The notes beneath the pieces were generated by a model. It had not been told where the DNA came from. It saw nothing but the letters and a program-made list of their open reading frames with translations, and did not search any database. Positions 25,864-34,700 of a stretch of 47,655 nt of DNA are shown here, in pieces. A program made the translations under genes and the position numbers. How positions within the stretch are numbered: position 1 is the first letter of the stretch; each line of letters begins with the position of its first letter. The stretch lies in assembly GCA_937952305.1 (NCBI GenBank), contig CALFZO010000114.1:1-47655 (forward strand), given 5' to 3'. Source of the DNA: an uncultured Anaerolineales bacterium (GTDB taxonomy: Bacteria; Chloroflexota; Anaerolineae; Anaerolineales; UBA6663).

Positions 25864-26016
25864 TGACCGACCTCGTGACGCCTGAACGTGAATGGCCCTG
25901 GTCCGGCGGCTGGAAGCGGCGCGCTCACCCGGCGGCCGCTCCGGCTGTCCCCTGAGTTTACTCCAAGTTGCACCGCGGACCGGCGCCGGCGGCCGGCCGG
26001 CTTCAAACGCATTTGC

Positions 26017-26045
26017 TTGACTTCCCCTATCCACGCGCCTAGAAT
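26017..26045 (+). promoter_or_regulatory. Sigma-70-type promoter of the glyA-gcvT fusion gene
   Basis: TTGACT (26017-26022), a 17-base spacer and TAGAAT (26040-26045) give a start near 26052 and a leader of about 75 bases, too short for a glycine riboswitch. The rest of the 265-base divergent gap (25864-26128) shows no gene. Confidence 0.75.
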
Positions 26046-26128
26046 CCCCCAGCACACAGCGATCAGCGCGGACGCGCCGACCCCGCGCGCCTGCTCATCC
26101 CCACACCCACGCTTTCGCGGAGACCAAC

Positions 26129-29100
26129 ATGCCCGACCACCTCTTTCGTGGCTCCCTGCGCGACCTCGACCCGGACGTTTACGAGCTCAGCCAGATCGAA
26201 GCGGAACGCCAGTACCGCAAGCTGATCCTGATCCCGTCCGAATCGAGCGCGCCCGAGGCCGTGCTGGAAGCGCTCGGTTCGCGCTTCCACAACCTGTACG
26301 CGGAGGGCTACCCGGACGAGGACACGCGCTTCATGAGCGAGGCCGACCTGCTCGATTACGAGGCCCGCCTCGGCCACTTCCGCCGCTACAGCGACCCGCG
26401 CTACTACAAAGGCACCGAGTACGCCGACGTCGTCGAGGCGCTGGCCCGCCGGCGCTGCGCGGAGGCCTTCGCCGCCAACGGCCTGCGGCCGGACCAGCTC
26501 TACGTCAACGTGCAGGCCCTGTCCGGCGCGCCCGCCAACAACGCCGTGTACAACGCCCTGGTCACGCCCGGCGACACGGTCATGGGCATGAACCTGCTGT
26601 TCGGCGGCCACCTGACGCACGGCGCGGCCGCCAACCGCTCCGGCAAGTACTACAAGATCGTGGCCTACACCGTCGACGAGCGCACCGGCCGCATCGACAT
26701 GGACGAGGTCGAGCGCCTGGCCCAGGCGCACAAGCCGAAGATGATCATCGTCGGCTACTCGTCTTACCCGTGGATCGCGGACTTCAAGCGCTTCCGCGCC
26801 ATCGCCGACTCGGTCGGCGCGTACCTGCTGGCCGACATGGCCCACGTCGCCGGCCTGATCGCGGCCGGCGTCTACCCCTCGCCGGTCGGCATCGCCCACG
26901 TCACCACCTTCACCACCCACAAGACGCTCAACGGTCCGCGCGGCGCCTGCATCATCACCACCGACCCGGCCCTCTCGCGCCGCATCGACCGGGCCGTCTT
27001 CCCCGGCGAGCAGGGCGGCCCGCACGTCGCCGTCTTCGCGGCCCTGGCCACCACCTTCAAGCTGGCGCGCACGCCGCAATTCCAGGAACTGCAGGCCCAG
27101 ACCGTCAAGAACGCCGCGCGCCTGGTTGAGCGCCTGCGCGGCCACGGCTTTGCCATCCCGTTCGGCGGCACCGAAAGCCACCTGCTCAACCTGGACTGCA
27201 AGTCCGTCACCGGCCCGGACGGCACGCCCCTGATGGGCGACGTGGCCGCGCGCATCCTGGACCTAGCCGGCCTGGTGGTCAACCGCAACACCATCCCCGG
27301 CGACAAATCCGCGGCGCTGCCGTCCGGCCTGCGCTTGGGCACCCCGTGGGTGACGCAGCGCGGCTTCCGCGAGGCCGAGATCGACATCCTCGGCGACCTG
27401 ATCGCCCAGTTGCTCAAAGCCTGCAAGCCTTACAAGTATCCGGGCCGCAAGGGCGATCTGTTCCGGGCCAAGATCGACTTCGAGGCCTTCAACGCTGTCA
27501 AGCTCAAGGTGCGCGATCTGGCGCAGCAGGCCGGCATCGACTTCGCGCCAACCCAGCACGGTTACCCGCACTTCTGGTACCTGGATGACCCCGCGCCGAG
27601 TACGGCGGCGCCAGCCGCGCCCTACGCCGAGCTCGAGGTCACCGGCGCGCGCGCCGACGAATTTCTGTACTGGGTCACCACCAGCGACGTCTACGCGCTC
27701 CAGCCCGACCAGAGCCAGGCCACCCGCCTGTACACGCCTAAGGGTCAGGTGGAGGGCACGCTGACACGCGCCGGCGCCGCATACCGCCTCACCGTCCCGG
27801 CCGACAAGGCCAGCCTCATCGCCACTTGGCTGCGCGACCTCTCGGACGGCTACGTGGCGCCGGACATGCTGGACCTGCAGCGCAAGCTGCCCGGCCCGGT
27901 GTCCGTGCGCGCGCCGCGGCCGGCCTCCGCTCTGCCCAAGGTGACGGGCGACGGCCTGGATATGCGCAAACCGTACTTCGTCGGGATGTCGCTGTGGGCG
28001 ATCGCGACCCCGGAAGCGCTGCCGGCCTTCCAGTGGACCGAGCCGGCGGACCCGCCGCTCAAGAAGACGCGCTTGAACGAGGCTCATAAAGCGCTCGGCG
28101 GCCGCCTGGTGCCGTTCGCGGGCTGGGAGATGCCCGTGCAGTACACGGGCGTGCTGGAAGAGCACCTGGCCACGCGCCAGGCCGCCGGCCTGTTCGACGT
28201 CAGCCACATGGGCGTCTGGGACGTGCGCGGCGAGCACGCCGCCAAGTTCCTGGACGCGCTGGTGGGCAACGAGGTCACGGCGCTGGCGCCGGGCGAAAGC
28301 CAGTACGCGCATCTGCTGGCGCCGGACGCTCACGTCCACGACGACTGCTACGTCTACTGCCTGACGCCCGCGCACTACCTGATGGTGGTCAACGCCAGCA
28401 ACGACGACAAGGATTGGGCCTGGGCCAACGCCGTCCTGCGCGGCGAAGCGCTGATCGACGTGGATCGGCCGTGGGCCCAGGCGCCGGCGCGGCAGGGCGT
28501 GACCCTGCGCAACCTGCGCGCCCCGGAGAGCGGCACCGACCAGCGCGTGGACATCGCCCTGCAAGGCCCCAAGGCCCGGGATATCCTGCTGGCCCTGGGC
28601 GCGGACGCCGCCACCACGAAGCGCCTCAAAGCCCTGACGCGCACGCAGTTGTGCCGCGCCACTGTGGGCGGATATGACCTGATCGCGGCCCGCACCGGCT
28701 ACACCGGCGAGCAGATGGGCTTCGAACTCTTCGTCCACCCGGACCAGGCCGTGAACCTGTGGAACGCCCTGCTCCAGGCCGGCGCACCCTTCGGCCTCAA
28801 GCCGTGCGGCCTGGCCGCGCGCGACTCGCTGCGCACCGAGGCCGGCCTGCCGCTGTACGGCGACGAGATGGCCGGCCACCTGGACCTGGGCGTCGGCGAC
28901 GCCGGCTTCGACTCGTACGTCAAAGTCCACAAGCCCTGGTTCGTGGGGCGCAAAGGCTTCCTGGCGCAGGAGCGGGCGCGCAAGGCCGAGGTCGTGCGCT
29001 TCCGCTTCACGCAGAAGAGCGGGCGCATGGCGCACAACGGCGACCCGGTGGTGGATGACAAAGGCCGCATCGTCGGCGAGGTGACCTGCTGCTCCATCGA

Positions 29101-29287
29101 CACCGAGGGCTTCCGCAGCGGCCAGGCCTGGGTGGAGTTCAAGGTCGCCGAGGAAGGCACGCCGTTGTACATCTTCCAGTCCGCGTCGGACAAGCCCGAG
29201 AAGCCGCTCAAAGGCCGCAAGCTGGGCGAGCGTGTCACGGTGCCGGAGGCGGCCGTGGTGCTCAGCCGCTTCCCGAAGAAGAAGTGA
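26129..29287 (+). CDS. glyA-gcvT: Serine hydroxymethyltransferase - aminomethyltransferase (GlyA-GcvT) fusion
   Basis: A single 1052-aa polypeptide. Residues 1-435 are a complete SHMT: HNLYAEGYP, YVNVQALSGAPAN and the PLP lysine K265 in TTFTTHKTLNGPRG. Residues about 645-1052 are a complete GcvT: PFAGWEMPVQYTGVLEEH, FDVSHMG, MVVNASND, ARTGYTGEQMGFE and the C-terminal barrel. Between them, 436-640 contains a third module (about 500-595) whose pattern VTGARADEFL, LYTPKGQVEGTL and YRLTVPA looks like the first half of GcvT or YgfZ. The fusion would make glycine from serine and handle the aminomethyl group in one protein, sharing tetrahydrofolate. GGAG precedes the ATG. The other glycine-cleavage genes lie at 34701-37972. 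There is no frameshift or internal stop. Confidence 0.93.
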   Translation: MPDHLFRGSLRDLDPDVYELSQIEAERQYRKLILIPSESSAPEAVLEALGSRFHNLYAEGYPDEDTRFMSEADLLDYEARLGHFRRYSDPRYYKGTEYADVVEALARRRCAEAFAANGLRPDQLYVNVQALSGAPANNAVYNALVTPGDTVMGMNLLFGGHLTHGAAANRSGKYYKIVAYTVDERTGRIDMDEVERLAQAHKPKMIIVGYSSYPWIADFKRFRAIADSVGAYLLADMAHVAGLIAAGVYPSPVGIAHVTTFTTHKTLNGPRGACIITTDPALSRRIDRAVFPGEQGGPHVAVFAALATTFKLARTPQFQELQAQTVKNAARLVERLRGHGFAIPFGGTESHLLNLDCKSVTGPDGTPLMGDVAARILDLAGLVVNRNTIPGDKSAALPSGLRLGTPWVTQRGFREAEIDILGDLIAQLLKACKPYKYPGRKGDLFRAKIDFEAFNAVKLKVRDLAQQAGIDFAPTQHGYPHFWYLDDPAPSTAAPAAPYAELEVTGARADEFLYWVTTSDVYALQPDQSQATRLYTPKGQVEGTLTRAGAAYRLTVPADKASLIATWLRDLSDGYVAPDMLDLQRKLPGPVSVRAPRPASALPKVTGDGLDMRKPYFVGMSLWAIATPEALPAFQWTEPADPPLKKTRLNEAHKALGGRLVPFAGWEMPVQYTGVLEEHLATRQAAGLFDVSHMGVWDVRGEHAAKFLDALVGNEVTALAPGESQYAHLLAPDAHVHDDCYVYCLTPAHYLMVVNASNDDKDWAWANAVLRGEALIDVDRPWAQAPARQGVTLRNLRAPESGTDQRVDIALQGPKARDILLALGADAATTKRLKALTRTQLCRATVGGYDLIAARTGYTGEQMGFELFVHPDQAVNLWNALLQAGAPFGLKPCGLAARDSLRTEAGLPLYGDEMAGHLDLGVGDAGFDSYVKVHKPWFVGRKGFLAQERARKAEVVRFRFTQKSGRMAHNGDPVVDDKGRIVGEVTCCSIDTEGFRSGQAWVEFKVAEEGTPLYIFQSASDKPEKPLKGRKLGERVTVPEAAVVLSRFPKKK

Positions 29288-29297
29288 GCGCTTGAAC

Positions 29298-30374
29298 GTG
29301 AGACTGCCGATTAGTTCGCCGCGCCGCGCCGCGCGCCGGCTCGGGTGGCTGGCAGGCCTGGCGCTGGCCCTGGGCGCGTGCACGACGGCCACGGCCACCC
29401 CGCCGCCGTCTACGGCCACGCTCACGCCGCCGCCCACAGCGCCGGTGATGCCCACCTTGCCGCCGACGGCCACCTTCCCGCCGGCCACAGACACGGCCGC
29501 GCCGCCGACGGCCACCCTGGCGCCCTCGGCCACGGTCACCGCCGCGCTCACGGCTACCCTGGCCGTCTCGCCGACGGCGCCCATCTCGGCCACGGCCACG
29601 CTGGCGGCCACCGCCATCGTCAGCGCCACGGCGACGGCGGCCGGCGTGGACAAGGCCGAGTTCCTGGCCGACGTCACCCTGCCGGACGGCAGCGAAGTGT
29701 CCGCGGGGACGACGATCACCAAGACCTGGCAGGTCCGCAACGCCGGCACCACCACCTGGGGGCCGGGTTATGAACTGGTCTTCGTGCGCGGCGAGTCCTT
29801 CGGGGCGCCTGCGGCCGTGCCGCTGGGCCAAACGGTGGCGCCGGGCCAGACCGTGGACCTGGCGGTGCCGCTGACCGCGCCGGACGCGCTCGGCGCACGC
29901 ACCGGCTTCTGGCAGCTGCGCACGGCGGCTGGGACGCTCTTCGGTGTGGGCGCTGCCGGCAACGAGGCCCTGTACGTGCAGGTGGTGGTGGTGCCCGCCG
30001 GCGCCACGCCCGGTCCGGCGCCCACGGCCGCGCCCAGCGGGCCGTTCCGCGTCAACGCGGCGAGCCTGCGCGTGGATCCGGCGGTGCTCACGACGCCGTG
30101 CCCGTACACCATGACGTTTGTCGGCGTACTGGAGGTGCAGGGCGCGGGCACTGTCCGCTATCAACTGGAGGCCGTGTCCCAGACGCCGGGCTTCACGTTC
30201 ACGCTCCCTGACCCTATCGACGGCATCTTCAAAGGGCCAGGCCCGGTGACCTTCGGGCTGGCCTACTTCCTGGAGATGCGCGGCAGCGTCTCCGGCACAG
30301 CGCGGCTGGTGGTGACGGCACCCAACGCCATCGCCTCTGAGCCGGTCTCGTTCTCGCTCACCTGCCAGCCATGA
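29298..30374 (+). CDS. Lipoprotein with Thr/Pro stalk and NBR1-type Ig domain
   Basis: Secreted lipoprotein of about 358 aa. The start is a GTG at 29298, or a TTG two codons earlier; no good ATG exists in a sensible place. Basic residues (RRAARR), a hydrophobic core and the lipobox LALGAC give lipidated Cys28. Residues 30-115 are a low-complexity Thr/Pro/Ala stalk. Residues about 119-231 match the N_BRCA1_IG (NBR1 FW) domain: FLADVTLPDGSEVSAGTTITKTW, then VRNAGTTTWGPGYEL and TGFWQLRTAAGTLFG. A second beta-rich domain (about 255-358) is unrecognised. These domains are common in secreted Chloroflexota proteins. It begins 10 bases after glyA-gcvT and overlaps the next gene as ATGA. Confidence 0.85.
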   Translation: MRLPISSPRRAARRLGWLAGLALALGACTTATATPPPSTATLTPPPTAPVMPTLPPTATFPPATDTAAPPTATLAPSATVTAALTATLAVSPTAPISATATLAATAIVSATATAAGVDKAEFLADVTLPDGSEVSAGTTITKTWQVRNAGTTTWGPGYELVFVRGESFGAPAAVPLGQTVAPGQTVDLAVPLTAPDALGARTGFWQLRTAAGTLFGVGAAGNEALYVQVVVVPAGATPGPAPTAAPSGPFRVNAASLRVDPAVLTTPCPYTMTFVGVLEVQGAGTVRYQLEAVSQTPGFTFTLPDPIDGIFKGPGPVTFGLAYFLEMRGSVSGTARLVVTAPNAIASEPVSFSLTCQP

Positions 30375-30976
30375 CCGGGCTGGTGCTCATCCGCCACGCG
30401 CGTTCGATCTGGAACGCCGAGGGCCGCTGGCAAGGCCACGCGGACCCGCCGCTGGACGAGGTCGGGCTGCGCCAGGCGGAGGCGCTGGCCGACCACCTGC
30501 GCGGCGAGGCCTTGGCCGCGGTCTACAGCAGCCCGCTGCAGCGCGCGCTGCAGACGGCCGAGCCGGTGGCCCGCGCCCACGGCCTGACGGTGCGGCTGGA
30601 TGACCGCCTCAAGGAGCGCGACGTCGGCGTCTGGTCCGGGCTGACCGAGGCCGAGGTGCGCGAGCGTTATCCCGAGCACTTCAAACCGGATTGGTGGGTG
30701 CACGGCCCGCCCGGCGGCGAGAGTCAGGCCACGCTGATCGCCCGGACCGCCGCCGCCCTGGACGACATCTTGGCCGCCCATCCAGACGCCGCCGTGGCCG
30801 TAGTCAGCCATGGCGGCAGCCTCAACGCCGGTCTGGCGCACCTGCTGGGCCTGCCCTTCGGGCGGCCCGTCAGCTTCCGCTTCACCAACACCAGCTTCGC
30901 GCGCGTCGCCGTCCAGGCCAGACGGGTTCATGTGCTGAGCCTGGGCGAAACCCCGCACCTCCACGGACTCCCCTGA
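30371..30976 (+). CDS. Histidine phosphatase (phosphoglycerate mutase-like)
   Basis: Protein of 201 aa in the histidine phosphatase superfamily. The catalytic motif is LIRHARS with His8, the nucleophile. Then come WQGHADPPLDEVGLRQA, YSSPLQRALQTAEPV with the substrate-binding Arg, the proton donor region LKERDVGVWSGLTEAEV and the second catalytic His in VVSHGGSL. It is the length of a cofactor-independent phosphatase such as PhoE or CobC, not of a mutase. The substrate could be a phosphosugar or a nucleotide-loop phosphate and is not determined. Its ATG overlaps the lipoprotein stop (ATGA), making it the third gene of the glyA-gcvT transcript. Confidence 0.9.
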   Translation: MTGLVLIRHARSIWNAEGRWQGHADPPLDEVGLRQAEALADHLRGEALAAVYSSPLQRALQTAEPVARAHGLTVRLDDRLKERDVGVWSGLTEAEVRERYPEHFKPDWWVHGPPGGESQATLIARTAAALDDILAAHPDAAVAVVSHGGSLNAGLAHLLGLPFGRPVSFRFTNTSFARVAVQARRVHVLSLGETPHLHGLP

Positions 30977-31039
30977 CGGCCCGGCCTCGTCCGCTACATG
31001 AGAGCCAGCTAAGCTTTTGGGGCAGATCGCCTGGATTTC

Positions 31040-31068
31040 TTGGCAAGGCCCGGGAGTCCAGGTAAACT
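31040..31068 (+). promoter_or_regulatory. Promoter of the FtsH-like gene
   Basis: TTGGCA (31040-31045), a 17-base spacer and TAAACT (31063-31068) lie about 50 bases ahead of the ATG at 31119. They would start an independent transcript for the protease. Confidence 0.7.
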
Positions 31069-31118
31069 TTCCTTATTAACCTCTTCAAGCGACGGTAGAC
31101 CAACAAAAGGAAGCGGCG

Positions 31119-33131
31119 ATGGAACAGATGGCGTTGCCCCCGGCCAGTGACAGCTCCGGCGCATCTCAGCGGTCCCGCAGCAAGAATGACATCGTCAGCC
31201 GCCGCAACCGGCCTCTGGCGCGCTTCGGGCGCTTCCTGCGGACGGCGGTGCCCATCGCCGCTGGGATCGGCCTGCTCTACTGGATGTGGGTCAGCCCGGA
31301 AGTCCTCAACCTGGTGCTGATCATCCTGTCCTGGGTCTTCCGCATCGTCTTCGCCATCGTCTTCGCCATCATCCAGTTCGTGGCCATCTTCTGGTTCATG
31401 AGCCAGACCAAGATGGAGACCATCCGGCCGGAGGACGCCAAGTCGATCTCGTTTAAGGATTACTGGGGCCAGCCCACGCTCGTCTCCCTTGTCAAGCAGT
31501 GGATCAGCCTGCTCTCCGATCGTGATCAGTTCGTGAAGATGGGCGGCAAGTACATCAACGGCATTCTGCTGTACGGCCCGCCCGGCACCGGCAAGACCTT
31601 GCTGGCCAAGGCTATGGCCGGCGAGGCCGGCATCCCCTTTATTTCGGTGGAAGGCTCCGGCTTCCGGGGCATGTTCTGGGGCGTGGACGTCTTAAGGATG
31701 ATCCAGTACGTGGGCAAGGCCAAGAAGCTGGCGCGCGAGTACGGCGCCTGCATCGCCTATATTGATGAGATCGACGCGGTGGGCATGAGCCGCGGCAGCG
31801 TGATGGGCGGCGGCGGCGGAATGGGGATGATGGGCGGCATGATGGGCGGCGGCAGCGGTTCGCTCACCCGCCTGCTGTACGAGATGGACGGCATCGACGA
31901 CAAGCCCTGGAACGAGCGCCTGCGTGACCGCTGGTATCAGTTCATCGGCAAGCAGCCGCCCAAGCGCAACTGGCACGTCCTGTTCATGGGCTCCACCAAC
32001 CGCCCAGACGTGCTCGACCCGGCCCTGCTGCGCCCCGGCCGCTTCGACCAGAAGATCCAGGTGGACCCGCCGGACAAGACCGGCCGGCGCGAGGTGATCC
32101 GCGGCTACCTGAGCAAGATCAAGCACGATGACACCGTCGACATCGAGGCCATCGTCGAGGACACCCCGCACGCCACGCCGGCCCAGATCGCTTCAGCCAT
32201 CACCAAGGATTCGGTCCGCATCGCGCTGTTCAACGGCCGCACGCAGGTCGCGCAGCGCGACATCGACAAGGCGCTGCAAGAACAGGCCCTGGGCATCGAG
32301 CAGCCGATCGAGGAGATGGACGAGGAGCAGCGCATGCAGGTGGCCTACCACGAGGCCGGCCACGCCGTGGTGCAGCACTACCTGCTGCCCGAGCAGCGCA
32401 TGGTGCGCGCCAGCATCGTCCGCCGCGGCGGCGCCCTGGGCTACGTCATGCATGTCGACCGCAACGAGGTCTACGCCGCGCCGCTGCGCCGCTACGCCGC
32501 CCAGATCATGGTCAGCATGGCCGGCCACGTCGCCACCAAGCTGCACCTGGGCGAGTACTGGACCGGCGCGGCCGGCGGCCTGGGCAGCGATTTCAGCCAG
32601 ATCCGCTTCCGCCTGTGGCAGCTCTACAGCTACGGCTACTTCGGGCCGCCCATCCGCGGCGTCGAGAACAGCAGCGGCGGCGGCATCCCGCCGGGGGCCG
32701 ATCAATTGATCGAGCGCTTCTGGAAGATGCTGGAGGAGCAGACCGAGAACCTGCTGCGCCAGCACGCCGACGAAGTGGAGGCCATCGCCCAGGCGCTGCT
32801 GGCGCGCGGCGACCTCTCGCACGACGAGCTGATGGCGCTGCTGGGCGACAACGGCTGGCGCCCGGACAAGCCCAAGCAGCTGGCGCGCCGCGCGCCGGCG
32901 CCGCTGCCCCCAGCCCCGCTGCCGGTGGCCGTCGAACAGCCGGCCGAGCCGGAGCCCGCCGAAACCCAAGCCCTCGCCGAGCCGGAGCCGACGGAGGCCA
33001 AGCCCGCCGCCGCGCGGCCGGCGCGCATGATCACGCCGCCGCGGCCGGAGGACCTCACCCGCCGGACCGCCCCGGAATCGGCGCCGGCCGAGCCGGCCAA
33101 GGCCGCCGAGGCGAAGCCAAAAGACGGGTAG
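31119..33131 (+). CDS. Divergent FtsH-like membrane AAA metalloprotease
   Basis: Protein of 670 aa combining an AAA module and an M41-type peptidase. Two close hydrophobic segments (about 43-60 and 62-94) lie at the N-terminus without the usual extracytoplasmic domain. Walker A is GPPGTGKT (153-160), the pore loop MFWGV (185-189) and Walker B IAYIDEID (212-219). A Gly/Met-only insert (about 228-247) and an extra loop (about 260-285, WNERLRDRWYQFIG) precede the SRH region STNRPDVLDPALLRPGRFD. The zinc motif HEAGH (411-415) and a candidate third ligand Asp491 are present, so it should be active. A Pro/Ala/Glu-rich tail starts near 590. It is not the canonical FtsH but a separate branch. Confidence 0.88.
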   Translation: MEQMALPPASDSSGASQRSRSKNDIVSRRNRPLARFGRFLRTAVPIAAGIGLLYWMWVSPEVLNLVLIILSWVFRIVFAIVFAIIQFVAIFWFMSQTKMETIRPEDAKSISFKDYWGQPTLVSLVKQWISLLSDRDQFVKMGGKYINGILLYGPPGTGKTLLAKAMAGEAGIPFISVEGSGFRGMFWGVDVLRMIQYVGKAKKLAREYGACIAYIDEIDAVGMSRGSVMGGGGGMGMMGGMMGGGSGSLTRLLYEMDGIDDKPWNERLRDRWYQFIGKQPPKRNWHVLFMGSTNRPDVLDPALLRPGRFDQKIQVDPPDKTGRREVIRGYLSKIKHDDTVDIEAIVEDTPHATPAQIASAITKDSVRIALFNGRTQVAQRDIDKALQEQALGIEQPIEEMDEEQRMQVAYHEAGHAVVQHYLLPEQRMVRASIVRRGGALGYVMHVDRNEVYAAPLRRYAAQIMVSMAGHVATKLHLGEYWTGAAGGLGSDFSQIRFRLWQLYSYGYFGPPIRGVENSSGGGIPPGADQLIERFWKMLEEQTENLLRQHADEVEAIAQALLARGDLSHDELMALLGDNGWRPDKPKQLARRAPAPLPPAPLPVAVEQPAEPEPAETQALAEPEPTEAKPAAARPARMITPPRPEDLTRRTAPESAPAEPAKAAEAKPKDG

Positions 33132-33153
33132 CCGCCGCGAGTCCCGGAAACAC

Positions 33154-33186
33154 AGCCGCCAGGCTCAACACCTGGCGGCTTTTTTC
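33154..33186 (+). terminator. Rho-independent terminator after the FtsH-like gene
   Basis: AGCCGCCAGG (33154-33163) and CCTGGCGGCT (33171-33180) form a perfect 10-bp stem with a 7-base loop, followed by a T run. It separates this gene from the convergent lipoprotein gene. Confidence 0.9.
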
Positions 33187-33215
33187 GTCTGAGGCGGGCG
33201 CGGATCAGCCGGGCG

Positions 33216-34508
33216 TCACTTCCACGACCACACGCCCACTAGCCCTTCGGCGATGAAGCGGGGGTCTAGATTGCCGGAGGCCGCCACCACGAAGATGCCA
33301 GGGACGCCGTCGCCGGCGTAGGCCGAGACGACCAGGTTCTGGCTGTCCGGGCTCCAGATGGTCAGCGACTGGTGGTACTGGTCGAAATAGGGCAGCAGCT
33401 GCAGGAAGCGCTCAGTCGGCGCAAAGGTCGCGATGCGGCGGGCAGTGCCGCTGCGGGCGTCCATCACCATCAGCTTCCAGACCGTGGCCGATTGCGCGGC
33501 CGCGTCGCCGCCGTCCGTGCCGGCCTCCGGCGTGACCACCTCGGTGGCGAAGTAGGCCAGCGACCGGCTGTCCGGCGACCAGAAGAAGGCATAGGCGGCT
33601 TCGTCCAGCGTCACCGGCTGGGACCGGCCGGACGGATCGACCACCACGATCGGGCCGGCCCCGGCCGCCGCGGCGGCGTCGATGTAGGCGACGCGCCGGC
33701 CGTCCGGGCTCCACACGAATGAGATCTCGCTCTGGTAATCGGCCAGGGCGCGGGGATTGGCGCCGTCGCGGTCGGCCACGTACAGGGCCGAGGTGCCGGC
33801 CTCGGTCCGGCCGGCGTACAGCACCTGGCGGCCGTCTGGCGAGTAAGCCGGCGCCTTGAAACCGGTCGGCACCACGTCCAGGCCGCGCTCCACCACCGTC
33901 TCGCCCAATTCCAGAAAAGCCAGCCGGCCGTTGACGCCGTTGGCGTGGATCAGCACGGACTGACCGTCCGGCGCCCAGCCCCAGTAGAAAGGCGCGCCGG
34001 TGTCGATGGTCTGCGTTTCGCCGCCGTCGGCGGGGACGAGCTTGAGCGCCAGCGTCCCGCCCGGCGTCTCCGAGAGCACGCCCAGGTTGCGGCCGTCCGG
34101 CGACCAGTAGTAGAAGATGACGTAGCTCGGGCTGGCGTAGGCTTCCGTCAACCCGGAGCCGTCCCGCTGGGCCACGTGCAGGCTGTTCTTGGTCGGGTTC
34201 TGGTTGCCCTGGCCCTCATAGGCGGCGAAGGCCAGCCGCTGCCCGGCGGCGTCCCAGACCGGCAGGCTGTAGACGCGATAGCGGCTCTCGCTCACCTCGG
34301 CGTCGGTGGTGATCTGCGTCGGGGTGGCGCCGCCCTGGTCCACGACATAGATGTTGCCGTCGTAGCCCAGGTAGGCGATCAGCCCGGCCTTGCGCTCCAG
34401 CACAGACAGGAATTCGCTCTGCGGCAGGCGCACCCCCTCCGGCAGGCAAGCCGTCAACGCCAGCGCCGCGATCGCCAACAACCCAGGTAGCCAGCTGCCC
34501 GGTTTCAT
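33216..34508 (-). CDS. TolB-like beta-propeller lipoprotein
   Basis: Exported lipoprotein of 430 aa: signal peptide with lipobox LALTAC, Cys21 the lipidation site. The rest is a series of PD40/WD40-like blades recognisable by YWSPDGR, GWAPDGQS, AYSPDGRQ, VWSPDGRR, FWSPDSRS and IWSPDSQN turns, that is about six or seven blades, forming a TolB-like propeller. Such proteins are ligand- or peptidoglycan-associated or work as surface-bound sensors. There is no peptidase domain. It has its own extended -10 promoter and converges on the FtsH-like gene across a shared terminator region. No clear partner is adjacent. Confidence 0.87.
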   Translation of the reverse strand: MKPGSWLPGLLAIAALALTACLPEGVRLPQSEFLSVLERKAGLIAYLGYDGNIYVVDQGGATPTQITTDAEVSESRYRVYSLPVWDAAGQRLAFAAYEGQGNQNPTKNSLHVAQRDGSGLTEAYASPSYVIFYYWSPDGRNLGVLSETPGGTLALKLVPADGGETQTIDTGAPFYWGWAPDGQSVLIHANGVNGRLAFLELGETVVERGLDVVPTGFKAPAYSPDGRQVLYAGRTEAGTSALYVADRDGANPRALADYQSEISFVWSPDGRRVAYIDAAAAAGAGPIVVVDPSGRSQPVTLDEAAYAFFWSPDSRSLAYFATEVVTPEAGTDGGDAAAQSATVWKLMVMDARSGTARRIATFAPTERFLQLLPYFDQYHQSLTIWSPDSQNLVVSAYAGDGVPGIFVVAASGNLDPRFIAEGLVGVWSWK

Positions 34509-34592
34509 CGCCTACCGCCTTTCTGCCCTGCTCGCCGCCGGCCGCGATCCGCCCGCGGAAGCGAGGTTCTACCGACACGGGAAGTGCGGAAA

Positions 34593-34601
34593 ATTGTAGC
34601 A
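34593..34601 (-). promoter_or_regulatory. Extended -10 promoter of the propeller lipoprotein gene
   Basis: On the minus strand TGC is followed directly by TACAAT, an extended -10 element, about 85 bases ahead of the start codon at 34508. No -35 match is apparent, as is usual for this class. Confidence 0.55.
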
Positions 34602-34634
34602 CGCCCACCCGCCGGTTGGCTTTAGAGAGTCGAT

Positions 34635-34670
34635 AAAAAAACGCCTGCCCGGCGGGGTGCCGGGCAGGCG
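34635..34670 (-). terminator. Terminator of the gcvH-gcvPA-gcvPB operon
   Basis: CGCCTGCCCGG (34642-34652) and CCGGGCAGGCG (34660-34670) form a perfect 11-bp stem with a 7-base loop. On the minus strand it is followed by a run of T (34641-34635). It lies 30 bases past the gcvPB stop. Confidence 0.9.
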
Positions 34671-34700
34671 GATGGGCAGACGGGGACGCGGGCGGCTGGT

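Noticed and set aside
26046..26128. Second glycine riboswitch ahead of glyA-gcvT
   Set aside because: The leader is only about 75 bases and lacks the conserved aptamer cores.
27263..29755. Minus-strand open frame of about 830 codons opposite glyA-gcvT
   Set aside because: No recognisable motif; it is dominated by Val/Ala/Arg/Gly and runs across two real genes on the other strand.
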